This document shows, piece by piece, positions 7,948-17,100 of a DNA stretch of 44,407 nucleotides (positions are counted from its first letter, which is position 1; each line of letters starts with the position of its first letter). Origin of the DNA: Rhodospirillales bacterium (GTDB lineage Bacteria > Pseudomonadota > Alphaproteobacteria > Micavibrionales > Micavibrionaceae); assembly GCA_020638335.1 (NCBI GenBank), contig JACKIT010000010.1, forward strand, positions 1 to 44,407, in the 5' to 3' direction. The notes under the pieces were generated by a model, which saw nothing but the letters and a program-made list of their open reading frames with translations, was not told the origin of the DNA and searched no databases. A program made the position numbers and the translations under genes.

Positions 7948-8030
7948 AACCACAGAGGCCACAGGAGAAACACAGTGCCTCCATCACTTTAAGAAACGCC
8001 CCTGTGTATTCGTCTGTGTCCGCTGTGGTT
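7948..8030. repeat. ACCACAG-type inverted repeat region
   Basis: The segment starts AACCACAG and ends CTGTGGTT, with further CACAG/CTGTG copies between. A related segment with AACCACA and TGTGGTT ends is at 12308-12455. The right end overlaps the stop codon of the epimerase gene at 8029. This style of intergenic repeat is widespread in bacterial genomes. Confidence 0.55.
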
Positions 8031-9075
8031 AATTCTTATGACCTGCAACGCTTTTTGTATTTTCGGAAAACCCGTAATACCCTTTATACCATGACACAAA
8101 ACGCTTCAGCCCCTCAGCCAAAGACATCTCCGGCTTAAAGCCAATCACCTCCTCCAGCCCCTTCACATCAGCATAGGTCGCATAGACATCACCGGGCTGC
8201 ATCGGCATAAAATTCTTCTCGGCCATGCGGCCCGTTTCCTCTTCCAAAATATGGATCATATCCATCAATTTCTCAGGATGATTATGCCCAATATTATATA
8301 AACGATACGGAGCGTTACTAAATGAAGGATCGGGGTTCTTCGCATCCCAACTTGCATCCCCAGCCGGCACATGATCGAGCAGCTTCATCATCGCCGCCGT
8401 AATATCATCAATATAGGTGAAATCGCGCATCATATCGCCGTCATTATAAACATCGATCGCCTTGCCTTCATAAATCGCCTTGGTGAATTTGAAATACGCC
8501 ATGTCCGGACGCCCCCACGGGCCATAAACCGTAAAAAACCGCAAACCCGTACAAGGGATGCCATAAAGATGAGCATAAGAATGCGCCATCAACTCACCCG
8601 CTTTCTTCGTCGCCGCATACAGGCTGATCGGATGATCGACATTATCCGACACCGCAAACGGCACCTTCGTATTCGCCCCGTAAACCGAAGAGGACGAGGC
8701 AAAAATCAAATGCTCGACGCCCACATGACGACAGCCCTCCAGCACATTGACAAAGCCTTGCAAATTGGAATCAACATAGGCATGCGGATGATCCAGCGAA
8801 TAGCGCACACCCGCCTGCGCCGCCAAATTTACAACAATCTGCGGCTTCTCAGACTCGAACATCGCCGCCATCGCATCACGATCAGCCAGATCGACCTGCT
8901 GGAATGTAAATCCACTCTGTCCTTCAAGCTCCGCCAACCGTGCACGTTTGAGAGACACATCATAATAATCATTGAGATTATCGATCCCGAGCACACAATA
9001 CCCGGCGGCCAACAATTCTTTGGTAAACGCATAGCCGACAAACCCGGCCGCCCCTGTCACAAGTATCTTTTTCAT
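8029..9075 (-). CDS. NAD-dependent epimerase, probable UDP-glucuronate 4-epimerase
   Basis: 348 residues from the ATG at 9075, which has an AGGAAG ribosome-binding site seven bases upstream; the longer frame upstream lacks similarity. The N-terminus reads KKILVTGAAGFVGYAF, followed by GIDNLNDYYDVSLKRARL, a hallmark of UDP-glucuronate 4-epimerases. The catalytic region is ASSSSVYGANTKVPF with YAATKKAGE, then RFFTVYGPWGRPDMAYFKF. The product would be UDP-galacturonate for surface polysaccharide. It lies near gmd-fcl, so this stretch supplies several nucleotide sugars. The stop codon lies inside the end of an intergenic repeat. Confidence 0.88.
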   Translation of the reverse strand: MKKILVTGAAGFVGYAFTKELLAAGYCVLGIDNLNDYYDVSLKRARLAELEGQSGFTFQQVDLADRDAMAAMFESEKPQIVVNLAAQAGVRYSLDHPHAYVDSNLQGFVNVLEGCRHVGVEHLIFASSSSVYGANTKVPFAVSDNVDHPISLYAATKKAGELMAHSYAHLYGIPCTGLRFFTVYGPWGRPDMAYFKFTKAIYEGKAIDVYNDGDMMRDFTYIDDITAAMMKLLDHVPAGDASWDAKNPDPSFSNAPYRLYNIGHNHPEKLMDMIHILEEETGRMAEKNFMPMQPGDVYATYADVKGLEEVIGFKPEMSLAEGLKRFVSWYKGYYGFSENTKSVAGHKN

Positions 9076-9144
9076 GACTATCTTCCTGTTAATCTCCCTA
9101 CATATTGCCTTAAGGGAACTCGGCAATGGAAGAGAAATATGGCG

Positions 9145-9223
9145 AAAATTGATGTTTTCGAGAACCGGAGCGTAAATGTACGTTAAAGTACCTGCGCACC
9201 GGAAGCGCAGAAAACATCAATTT
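9145..9223. repeat. Hairpin repeat with 13-14-bp arms between the epimerase and tsaC
   Basis: The arm AAATTGATGTTTTC (9146-9159) pairs perfectly with GAAAACATCAATTT (9210-9223). The core holds a smaller palindromic centre around GTACGTTAAAGTAC. It is directly downstream of the tsaC stop codon on that gene's strand and may serve as its transcript 3' end. The layout matches 767-844 and 13994-14096. Confidence 0.6.
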
Positions 9224-9228
9224 GCAGG

Positions 9229-10293
9229 CTATTTATCAAACATTGCCTCAGCCGCACGTTTCAAACGATCATTGATCGCCACGCCAATCCCCACGTCCGG
9301 CACAGCCATCACGGCAATCCCCTGCGCCCCGCTATCATCAAGACTTTTAAGCATTGCAAACAGATTGGCCGCCGCCTCGTGCAAATCCTGCGTTTCACTA
9401 AGATTACACACCCAATCGGCCGGGAAATCCGCCCCGATCATGAATTTCGTTCGCCCAAAGGCCAACAATGCCTCGCCCTCGCGCACATCAATCGCATTCA
9501 GTCGCACCGGCAAATTCGGCGCATAATGTTTGAGCAATTGCCCCGGAGACTTCACTTTAGCTCCCCCCTTCCCTTGAGAGGAGGAGTTCCTTTTTATATC
9601 CCCCCTCCCTTGAGGGAGGGGGTTAGGGGGAGGGTGTAAAACCTCAACCCCCAAAACCTCACCAATCTCCTCCGCGCTCACCGCGCCCGGCCTTAAAATC
9701 TCCGGCTGCGCCCCGCTCAAATCCACCACCGTGGACTCCAGCCCCACTTCACAGGCCCCGACCGCCAAAATCATATCCACCTTATCCCCCAGCGAGTCAT
9801 GCACATGCGCCGCCGTCGTTGGACTCAAGGTTCCAGACGCATTTGCACTCGGCGCGGCCAATGGAACACCAGCCGCTTCAATCAACGCCCGCGCGATCCT
9901 GTGCGCAGGCGCCCGCACCGCCAAAGTCTCCAGCCCCGCACTGGCTAACTCGGAAATCCCCCCCTTTACCTCCCCCCCGCCTGCGGGGGGGATAGAGGGG
10001 GGGCGCTTTGGCAAAATCAGCGTCAACGGCCCCGGCCAGAAGGCTTGCGCCGCCGCCCGCGCCCACTCATTGACCTCGACAAATTCCCCGGCCTGCGCCA
10101 AATCCATGACGTGAATGATGAGAGGATTAAAGCTGGGCCGCCCCTTGGCCGCGAAAATCTTCGCCACCGCCTCGCCATTCGTCGCATCTGCCGCCAGCCC
10201 GTAGACGGTCTCGGTCGGCATACCCACCAGCCCGCCGGATTTCAAAATCGCGACAGCCTCTGCAATACTCTTTGAATTTGCGGTTTTAATCAT
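9229..10293 (-). CDS. tsaC: Threonylcarbamoyl-AMP synthase, Sua5 type, with two in-frame repeat insertions
   Basis: A 354-residue protein that makes threonylcarbamoyl-AMP for the t6A37 modification of ANN-decoding tRNAs. The YrdC domain is at the N-terminus (GGLVGMPTETVYGLAADA, KGRPSFNPLIIHV, PLAAPSANASG). The C-terminal Sua5 domain includes SPGQLLKHYAP. Two proline/glycine-rich stretches look foreign. One (SIPPAGGGEVKGG) sits between LILPKRP and ISELASAG; the other (HPPPNPLPQGRGD through GGAKVK) sits in the linker between domains. Both are encoded by GC-rich palindromes of the intergenic repeat type. Both lie at positions where family members have short loops, so the enzyme may still work. 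Confidence 0.92.
   Translation of the reverse strand: MIKTANSKSIAEAVAILKSGGLVGMPTETVYGLAADATNGEAVAKIFAAKGRPSFNPLIIHVMDLAQAGEFVEVNEWARAAAQAFWPGPLTLILPKRPPSIPPAGGGEVKGGISELASAGLETLAVRAPAHRIARALIEAAGVPLAAPSANASGTLSPTTAAHVHDSLGDKVDMILAVGACEVGLESTVVDLSGAQPEILRPGAVSAEEIGEVLGVEVLHPPPNPLPQGRGDIKRNSSSQGKGGAKVKSPGQLLKHYAPNLPVRLNAIDVREGEALLAFGRTKFMIGADFPADWVCNLSETQDLHEAAANLFAMLKSLDDSGAQGIAVMAVPDVGIGVAINDRLKRAAEAMFDK
9559..9640. repeat. GC-rich palindromic repeat inside tsaC (linker insertion)
   Basis: The segment contains CCCTCCCTTGAGGGAGGG within a longer C-run/G-run palindrome (about 9601-9622) and a related degenerate unit CCCTTGAGAGGAGG before it. The same sequence type lies in the non-coding gap at 21102-21191. 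It is read in frame through the tsaC interdomain linker with no stop codon. Confidence 0.75.
9957..10008. repeat. GC-rich palindromic repeat inside tsaC (catalytic-domain loop insertion)
   Basis: A seven-base C run, GCCTGC and a seven-base G run (about 9972-9990) form a tight hairpin, with flanking C-rich and G-rich tracts. It is translated in frame as a Pro/Gly-rich loop of about 14 residues in the YrdC domain of tsaC. Confidence 0.7.
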
Positions 10294-10340
10294 CTTCTCA
10301 CATCCTGATGAAAATCAGGATCTAGTAACCACAGAATAAG

Positions 10341-10361
10341 ATCCCGGATCAAGTCCGGGAT
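10341..10361. repeat. Palindromic ATCCCGGA/TCCGGGAT element
   Basis: Eight-base arms ATCCCGGA and TCCGGGAT around a five-base loop, in the gap upstream of tsaC. Elements of this sequence are a common REP class in alphaproteobacteria. The rest of the 278-bp gap (10294-10571) is AT-rich and should hold the promoters for tsaC and the divergent gene at 10572; no clear box was found. Confidence 0.5.
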
Positions 10362-10571
10362 GCATAAGAATAGAACGCACCACCAGATGCCCGAAACATC
10401 CCGCTTTCTGCGCTTAATTTATTTCACATAACTAAAATCGTATTTTTTATCAATACGTTGTCAAAACACCTTAAAGCAAAAAACTGCCGGAAGTATGCCT
10501 TCGTTTTAAACAAAAATTAACCCCCCCTTTTACCATAGGTAAGCAAATAAAATTTTTGAGAGGTGTGCACC

Positions 10572-11228
10572 ATGAGCGACAACAATCAAGACGATGTTCG
10601 GAAAGGCTATACCATCGTTGGCCCCGACGATGGCCCGAAGATTAGATTTCAAAGCCGCACACGCGATCCAAATACTCCTCTTAAGTTTATCATTAAAAAA
10701 CAGGAGGGCCCCTCGCCTTTACCGCACAGCTTTAATGACGCCAGCGGCGCGCACGTAAACATATTCCGCCATCCGGACAATCCGGAATATGAAAAAGACA
10801 TGCAGCATGGACGCTTTCGGGATCACGACATGGTCACGCTTTTAGAAAAACGCGGCGATATCGTTATCGTGGAAAATGCTTCTTACATGAGGGGCGAATT
10901 TAACACCAAGGGCAGCGGCTCTCTTAAAACCCTTGTTTTCAACGCAAAAACAGGCGATTACGGCATTGTAAGAAATGGCGATCCCGACCGTATAGAAGAA
11001 GTCGTAGACCGCTTGCAAAACGACATTACGCGAACAGAAACTTTAGAACACGATAAGGTCTTTACCATAGAAAAGGAAGGAACTGAAATCCATCCGGCAA
11101 CAGATGAGACAAACGAAAGCATTCATACTAAAAACTTAAGAGAAGTTGAATCGCTCCTTGATCCACACGGCGACGGCAAATATATCGTCCAGGTCGATGG
11201 CAACAAACCGCTAATTCCCAGTTTTTAA
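10572..11228 (+). CDS. Protein of unknown function, 218 residues
   Basis: The ATG at 10572 is preceded at eight bases by GAGAGG, so I prefer it to the GTG at 10563. The protein is hydrophilic and charged, begins MSDNNQDDVRKGYTIVGPDD, and lacks a signal peptide or membrane segment. A regular central part (LLEKRGDIVIVENASYMRGEF, then TLVFNAKTGDYGIVRNGD) suggests a beta-rich fold. I recognise no family. Its last 18 bases overlap the end of anmK on the opposite strand. Codon use is somewhat less GC-biased than in anmK or tyrS. Confidence 0.65.
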   Translation: MSDNNQDDVRKGYTIVGPDDGPKIRFQSRTRDPNTPLKFIIKKQEGPSPLPHSFNDASGAHVNIFRHPDNPEYEKDMQHGRFRDHDMVTLLEKRGDIVIVENASYMRGEFNTKGSGSLKTLVFNAKTGDYGIVRNGDPDRIEEVVDRLQNDITRTETLEHDKVFTIEKEGTEIHPATDETNESIHTKNLREVESLLDPHGDGKYIVQVDGNKPLIPSF

Positions 11229-12296
11229 CGCGGAGTGCGGGTGAATGACCCCGCCACAGCAAGGCTCCGCAACCCCTGTCGTTTCCGGTAAGGACAAGGG
11301 CAAGCCAAGCACACTGCGCACCGCCAGATACCCAAAACATTCCGCCTCAATCGCATCCCCGTTATGCCCGAGCGCCTCAATGCCCTCAACAGGCACGCCC
11401 AGCCGCGCAGCCAACTGCGCCATAACAAAAGCATTCTTCCGCCCGCCCCCACAGACATACCAGCGTTCCGGCGCCTGCGGAAAATGAGCAAGGCTCGCCG
11501 CCACGCCTTCAACCGTGAACGCCGCCAAGCTCGCCAGCGCATCATTCGGATCACCGGGCAAGGCCGGCAGCCCGGCCTCAAAATCGTTCCGGTCCAGCGA
11601 TTTCGGCGGAGCGGCGGCAAAATATGGATGCTCTAAAAACGCCGCCACAGCCCGCTCATCAACCTGCCCGGCAGCCGCAAACGCCCCGTCAGGATCATAA
11701 TTCACACCCAGATGCGACAAAGCATAATCATCCATCAAAGCATTACCCGGCCCGGTATCGAACGCCAGAATATACTTGCCATCAATATACGTCACATTCG
11801 CCACCCCGCCCAGATTCAGCACCGCCAGCGGCCCGTCCCGCCCGGCCATGATTGCCGCATGATAGAGCGGCGCCAAAGGGGCACCCTGCCCGCCTGCTTC
11901 CATATCCGCAGAGCGAAAATCGCAAATCACATCCATGCCGGTTTCCGCAGCCAGCCGTGCCCCGTCGCCAAGCTGCCACGTAAAACCGTCTTCCGGAGCA
12001 TGCGTAATCGTCTGGCCGTGAAACCCGATCACATCGGCCTCAAACCCCGATTCCTTCACCGCCGCGATATGCTGATACGTAACCAGCCCTTCTGCCGCAC
12101 GCGTCTCCACATCCTCCGCACGCTTGCCAAAACACGATCTCACGAGATCACGGGCGCGCTGATCATACGGATGCGCATAAAACCCCAGCGGCTTAACAAA
12201 GCCGTGCCCATCGGTTTCCACCAGCGCGACATCAATCTCCCCATCCAGCGATGTCCCCGACATCAGACCAATTGCTTTGTAAATTTTGTCACTCAT
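11211..12296 (-). CDS. anmK: Anhydro-N-acetylmuramic acid kinase
   Basis: 361 residues from MSDKIYKAIGLMSGTSLDG; the frame continues upstream, but family similarity starts here. AnmK hydrolyses the 1,6-anhydro bond and phosphorylates anhydro-MurNAc to MurNAc-6-P in peptidoglycan recycling. Diagnostic parts are GLMSGTSLDG (ATP/sugar site), DFRSADMEAGGQGAPLAPLYH, LNLGGVANVTYI and YVCGGGRKNAF. It is divergent from tyrS, an arrangement frequently seen in alphaproteobacteria. The intergenic space is filled by an ACCACA-type repeat. The 3' end overlaps the convergent gene at 10572 by 18 bp. Confidence 0.95.
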   Translation of the reverse strand: MSDKIYKAIGLMSGTSLDGEIDVALVETDGHGFVKPLGFYAHPYDQRARDLVRSCFGKRAEDVETRAAEGLVTYQHIAAVKESGFEADVIGFHGQTITHAPEDGFTWQLGDGARLAAETGMDVICDFRSADMEAGGQGAPLAPLYHAAIMAGRDGPLAVLNLGGVANVTYIDGKYILAFDTGPGNALMDDYALSHLGVNYDPDGAFAAAGQVDERAVAAFLEHPYFAAAPPKSLDRNDFEAGLPALPGDPNDALASLAAFTVEGVAASLAHFPQAPERWYVCGGGRKNAFVMAQLAARLGVPVEGIEALGHNGDAIEAECFGYLAVRSVLGLPLSLPETTGVAEPCCGGVIHPHSALKTGN

Positions 12297-12307
12297 CAAA
12301 AATATTG

Positions 12308-12455
12308 AACCACAAATAAACACGGATAAAAACTTACAAAAAGACACTAAGCCATAAAGAAAAAATAAAAATTATTAAATCCGTGCGTCTTCGTGACTTC
12401 CTGTTTCCATCAAAACACGTTAAAAATCTGTGTTCATCTATGTTCATCTGTGGTT
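12308..12455. repeat. ACCACA-type inverted repeat between anmK and tyrS
   Basis: It begins AACCACA and ends TGTGGTT, with inner pieces such as ACACGGAT and TCTGTGTTCATC repeated. It is a second member of the family at 7948-8030. It occupies almost the whole divergent intergenic region, so both promoters must lie in or next to it. Confidence 0.55.
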
Positions 12456-12465
12456 AAAAAACGAC

Positions 12466-13737
12466 ATGACTTATAAATCCGAATTCTTAAACATCTTAAC
12501 CGAGCGCGGCTTTGTGCACCAGTGCTCTGATTTTGACGGTCTCGACAAAAAACTATCCAAAGGCGTGCAAAGCGCCTATATCGGCTTTGACGCCACCGCC
12601 GACTCCCTGCATGTCGGCTCCCTCGTCCAGATCATGATGCTTTACTGGCTCCAGCAAACAGGGCACAAACCCATCACCCTGATGGGCGGCGGCACCACCA
12701 AGGTCGGCGACCCGTCCGGCAAGGATGAAAGCCGCAAAATGCTCACCGAAACCGATATCGAAAAGAATATCAGCGGCATCGGCCTCATCTTCGGGAATTA
12801 CCTCAAATACGGCAGCGGCCGGGCCGACGCACTGATGGTCAATAACGCCGACTGGCTCGACCAGCTCAATTACATCGACTTCCTGCGCGATTACGGCCCG
12901 CATTTCACCATTAACCGCATGATGACATTTGAAAGTGTCAAGCTGCGCCTCGAGCGTGAACAACCCCTGACCTTCCTCGAATTCAACTACATGATTTTGC
13001 AGGCCTACGATTTCGTGGAACTAGCCAAACGCTTCGGCACCATTTTGCAAATGGGCGGCTCCGACCAATGGGGCAACATTATCAACGGTGTTGAACTGGG
13101 CCGCCGCACCATCCGCGAAGATGGCGAAGGCGCGCATCTCTTCGCCCTGACCGCCCCGCTGCTCACCACTGCCAGCGGCGCAAAAATGGGCAAAACCGCC
13201 GACGGCGCCATCTGGCTCAATGCAGATAAACTCCCCGCATACGATTTCTGGCAATATTGGCGCAACACCGAAGACGCCGATGTCGGGCGCTTCCTCAAGC
13301 TCTTCACGACCCTGCCGCTGGATGAAATCGCGCGGCTCGAAGCCCTGCAAGGCGCGGAAATCAACGAAGCAAAAAAAGTGCTGGCCTTCGAAGTCACCAA
13401 AATGTGCCACGGCAAGCAAGCCGCTGAGGAAGCCGCCGATACAGCGATCAAGGTTTTCGAGCAAGGCTCCGTCGGCGCAGATTTGCCATCCATCACGATC
13501 AACCCCGCCCGCCTCAAAAGCGGCGTCCCCGTCATCGACCTCCTCGTCGAAACCGGGCTGGCCTCTTCCAAAGGCGAAGCCCGCAGGCTCATCAAAGGCG
13601 GCGGCGCAAAGCTGAATGGCCAACCCATCTCGAACCCTGACCACACACTAGAACCATCCTCCTTCCTCAAGGGATCGGATTATGTAAAATTATCAGCCGG
13701 AAAGAAAAAACACGCACTAGTAAAAGTTCAGGGCTAA
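12466..13737 (+). CDS. tyrS: Tyrosyl-tRNA synthetase
   Basis: 423 residues beginning MTYKSEFLNILTERGF; the upstream extension lies in a repeat. This class I synthetase charges tRNA-Tyr in the cytoplasm. HIGH-like HVGS is at residues 49-52 and the KMSKS-like loop is KMGKT at 240-244, an accepted variant in bacterial TyrRS. GGSDQWGNIINGVEL is the typical tyrosine/ATP pocket. A C-terminal S4 RNA-binding domain (SKGEARRLIKGGGAKLNGQPI) is present. It is a single gene, and its stop is followed by a REP palindrome. Confidence 0.98.
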   Translation: MTYKSEFLNILTERGFVHQCSDFDGLDKKLSKGVQSAYIGFDATADSLHVGSLVQIMMLYWLQQTGHKPITLMGGGTTKVGDPSGKDESRKMLTETDIEKNISGIGLIFGNYLKYGSGRADALMVNNADWLDQLNYIDFLRDYGPHFTINRMMTFESVKLRLEREQPLTFLEFNYMILQAYDFVELAKRFGTILQMGGSDQWGNIINGVELGRRTIREDGEGAHLFALTAPLLTTASGAKMGKTADGAIWLNADKLPAYDFWQYWRNTEDADVGRFLKLFTTLPLDEIARLEALQGAEINEAKKVLAFEVTKMCHGKQAAEEAADTAIKVFEQGSVGADLPSITINPARLKSGVPVIDLLVETGLASSKGEARRLIKGGGAKLNGQPISNPDHTLEPSSFLKGSDYVKLSAGKKKHALVKVQG

Positions 13738-13745
13738 CCCTCCCA

Positions 13746-13785
13746 CGTCATTGCGAGTCCGGCTTGAAGCCGGACGAAGCAATCC
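13746..13785. repeat. REP palindrome after tyrS
   Basis: Nine-base arms GTCCGGCTT and AAGCCGGAC (13757-13775) inside outer sequences CGTCATTGCGA and GAAGCAATCC. It is the same family as 631-702. Its place just past the stop suggests a transcript-end role. Confidence 0.65.
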
Positions 13786-13809
13786 ACCTCATCCCCACAT
13801 TAAAGCTCT

Positions 13810-13838
13810 TGACAAATAGGAATATTTTCTTAATAATG
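13810..13838 (+). promoter_or_regulatory. Strong sigma70-type promoter with no large gene behind it
   Basis: TTGACA at 13810-13815, a 17-bp spacer, and AATAAT at 13833-13838 (five of six to TATAAT). Downstream on this strand there is only a 12-codon ORF (13912-13950, product MANKKKKMNFNA, no good Shine-Dalgarno) and then a hairpin repeat at 13994-14096. It may drive a small RNA ending at that hairpin, or be a chance match. Confidence 0.4.
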
Positions 13839-13993
13839 CCTGCTAATATTGCGCCGCCCTTGCACCCGAAATCCACCACAAAAATTAAAAACGCACCCCA
13901 CCCCGGCAAAAATGGCGAACAAAAAGAAGAAAATGAACTTTAATGCATAAAAACAATACCTTAAAACCATCCCAAAAACATAAAAGCGAACAG

Positions 13994-14096
13994 AATTTTT
14001 GCGCTGACAAGGCAGGTAAGGCGAGGTGCACGGAATATATATGGCAATACATGAGTACGCCGAGACCGCAACCTAACGCAGCTCAGCGTGAAAATT
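13994..14096. repeat. Hairpin repeat with 14-bp arms beside the AsmA-like gene
   Basis: 13994-14007 pairs with 14083-14096 (12 Watson-Crick and two G-U pairs), with the core GGCGAGGTGCACGG ... TGAGTACGCCGAGACC. It lies immediately beyond the stop of the AsmA-like gene on that gene's strand. The layout matches elements at 767-844 and 9145-9223. Confidence 0.55.
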
Positions 14097-14104
14097 ATGG
14101 AGCG

Positions 14105-17100
14105 TCACTCAAACAAAACTCTGCGCAAAATTCCCGGCGTCAGCACAGACAGCGGATTCACCGAAACTTTCGGGTCCTCACTCGATCCTTTCATCGTGTA
14201 GGTCGCCGCGATCAGCGCCCCAGTCCCACCGGTCAGAATATCCCCGACCAGTGGAATATCGCCGATCACCTTGTTAATCCCCGACAGTGGGATAATCGTG
14301 CCCGTCACATCCATCGTATGGGCCGCATTATCGAACGTCCCGTCAAAGGTCAGCCCCAATGAATTGCCCGATGTCCGCCCGTCCTTAAACACCAGCAACG
14401 ACCCGCTGGGTCGATACAGCCAGTCGAAATTCGCCTCCATCTTGGTAAAGCTCAGACCTTCATCCCCGTTCAAGCTCGCCATCAGGCCGGGCAAAGACAT
14501 CGCCCCGAGCAACTGGGCCAGCGCTGGCGCATCAACAACCTTAAAGTTGGTCATCTCCGCTACGCCGATCAAATTCCGATCAAACACCCCGTGGATCGGC
14601 TCGCCATAAATCACCAGCTTACCGCCGCGAACACCCTTATATAAATCAAAAGCCTTCAGCGTCGCGCCCGCATCATCGGCCTCCAACCGAAACACCCGCT
14701 TACCAGAGCCATCAGGCTTATAACGCAAATAAATATCACCCGCCCCGGCGATGCCGTCCATTTCCATCTGGTTAATTTTGCCCAGCCCGTCAATATCGAT
14801 ATACAGCTTGGCATATTGAACCGTTTCTTCATCAGTCGTGCGCATCCGGTCCACCGCCACAGAAATCAACATCGGCGGGGCGTCATACGGCTTACCCTCC
14901 TCTTTCTCATCGTCTAGAAACGGTCGCGCATCAAGGAAAGGCCCATCCATTACAATTTTCGCCTGCCCGGAAGGCCCAACCTCAAATTCCAGCCGCGCCA
15001 CAGTTTCATTCAACGTAAAACGCGAAACCTTACCCCCGGCCAGTTCCGTCTCCTCGCCTTTCTGACGAAACCGCAAAACTGAAGACTCAAGACTCAAAGA
15101 CGGCGCCGAGCCTTTAAGATCGACAATCTCCTTCAATTCGCCGTTTCGCAAAACAGCCCTGAGCGTTGTTTCTCCCTTCACACCAGGCTGCTTCTCATAA
15201 TCAAACGGATCAACAAACATCTTCGCCGGAGTAAGATCCGCAGCCACGACCGCATCGGCGCGTCCGCCCGCATATTCCGTATAAGTCACATCGGCAAAGA
15301 CCGGCCCTTCAAGAAAACTGCTCAGATCCATCCCGAACTGATCCCGCAAAGCCGGCGTCGCCAACAGGGCCGCCTTAACCTGCATAGCATAGGGCTTACC
15401 CGCCGCGCTCAAATATTCATGATAATCAAGCACAATCGGCTGATCGCCGAGCCGCCCCTTGCCCTTCACGCGCAGGGCATTGTCCTTCACACTCACATCA
15501 AACGGCCCTTCGCTTAAGGCCAGACCGCGTACAACATTGGGAAGCACCGCTTCGCGCAGAGCGCCGCGCACATTCACATCAACATCCTCGATTTTGATAT
15601 TGCTCTTGGTCGGCAACGAAATATTGACTTGCAAATCCGCCTGCCCTTTGACATTTGCAACATCAATCTCGCTATTCACCCCGATCGGTTCGTCACGAAT
15701 ATAGGTAAAAACCGACTTGGCCGGACCTTGCAGCTTGAGATTGATATCCGCCTGCCCTTTCCCGGCCTCAATAATATTAACTAACTCAACATCCGCCTCG
15801 CTGATCGCCAAACCCATAACCTTTGCCGATTCAATATCAACACGTAGCGTTTCGCTATTAAGGTTGAATGTACCCTTACCTTTTGCATCGGTCACAGGCT
15901 TAAGCGGCGCACGATAATTAACGCTCATGCCGTCAAACTCAAAGCCGGCGACAAGATTTTTGAGATCAACGCTTCGTCCATCCGCGCCAGCCAAGACCTC
16001 CAAATCTCCTTGAGCATAGACATTCGAAAATATACCGTCGCCCAGCTTATCGACAATCCATTCCTTACTGTTGTCCTCAGCCAAAGCCGCAGGCCACAAA
16101 GGCGCAATCGCACTCTGCGCTAAACGTTCAATTTCAAGACGCACCGGACCGTTAACAGCGCCCGCCTCACTTAAGCGCAAATCGGCATTCCCCTCAAGCT
16201 TTACCCCGCTGATCGTAACCTGCACCTTCTTGAGATCAACCTGACCGTTCTGCGCCGTGTAATGTGCCAAAACGCCTAAATCTTTGTAGGCCACAGGCTC
16301 CGCCGAAAGCTCCGCAATATTCAACGCCCCGGCCTCAGAAAGCACCGTTAAATCAGCGCGCTGCAACTTCATACCTTTATCAATACGCGCCTTAAACTGT
16401 GCATTAAGCAGCACATCCTGCGTTTTCAAAATTTCAAGTTCAGGAATTTTCTGCCCCAACAGTGACAAATCAAAATTTTCTAAAACCGCATCCAGATCTA
16501 CCGCCTCAGAGGCAAGCCCTAACTCTGCCGTAAATTTAAGCCGAGGCGCGGCGCCCGACTCTGCGGGCAAATCCACAATCCCCTTCGACCGCAAAGCCCC
16601 ATCGACCCGTTCAATCACAATATCAGCGCGCGGCAAAACCCACGAAAGCGCGAGCACCCGGTCATCAACCAACAAGCTGGCCTCTTCAATCTCAAAACTT
16701 CTCAGTTCCGAAAGCAAACTATCCGCCACTGGCCCGTTCCGATCGCCGGCAAGAACGCCTAGAATTTGTTCAATATAATCGCCTTGCGCGCCCTCTTCTT
16801 CCTTTGGCGCCACCGGACCATAGGTCTTCATATCCGCCACGCCTATATCAAAGCTGTTATCCGCATTTCGAATAAGCCTCAAACTCGGACGTTTAAGCAC
16901 CAACCCTTCAGGTCGGATCTGCCCCATCAGCAAGTGCGCTTTATTCAGCCCCAGCGCCGCCTCATCAATAGAAGCGACAACGCGTCCGTCCGGCCCATAT
17001 ACGCTCGCCCCCTGCAACCCTAACAACAACGGCTCACGCACATCCGGCCAGAACAGCACGATTTTATCCATGCTGACATGTATACCGCTTTGCTCATCAC

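Noticed and set aside
13005..13670. Two long minus-strand frames across tyrS
   Set aside because: Antisense shadows of a highly conserved synthetase; Ser/Ala/Pro-rich with no motifs.
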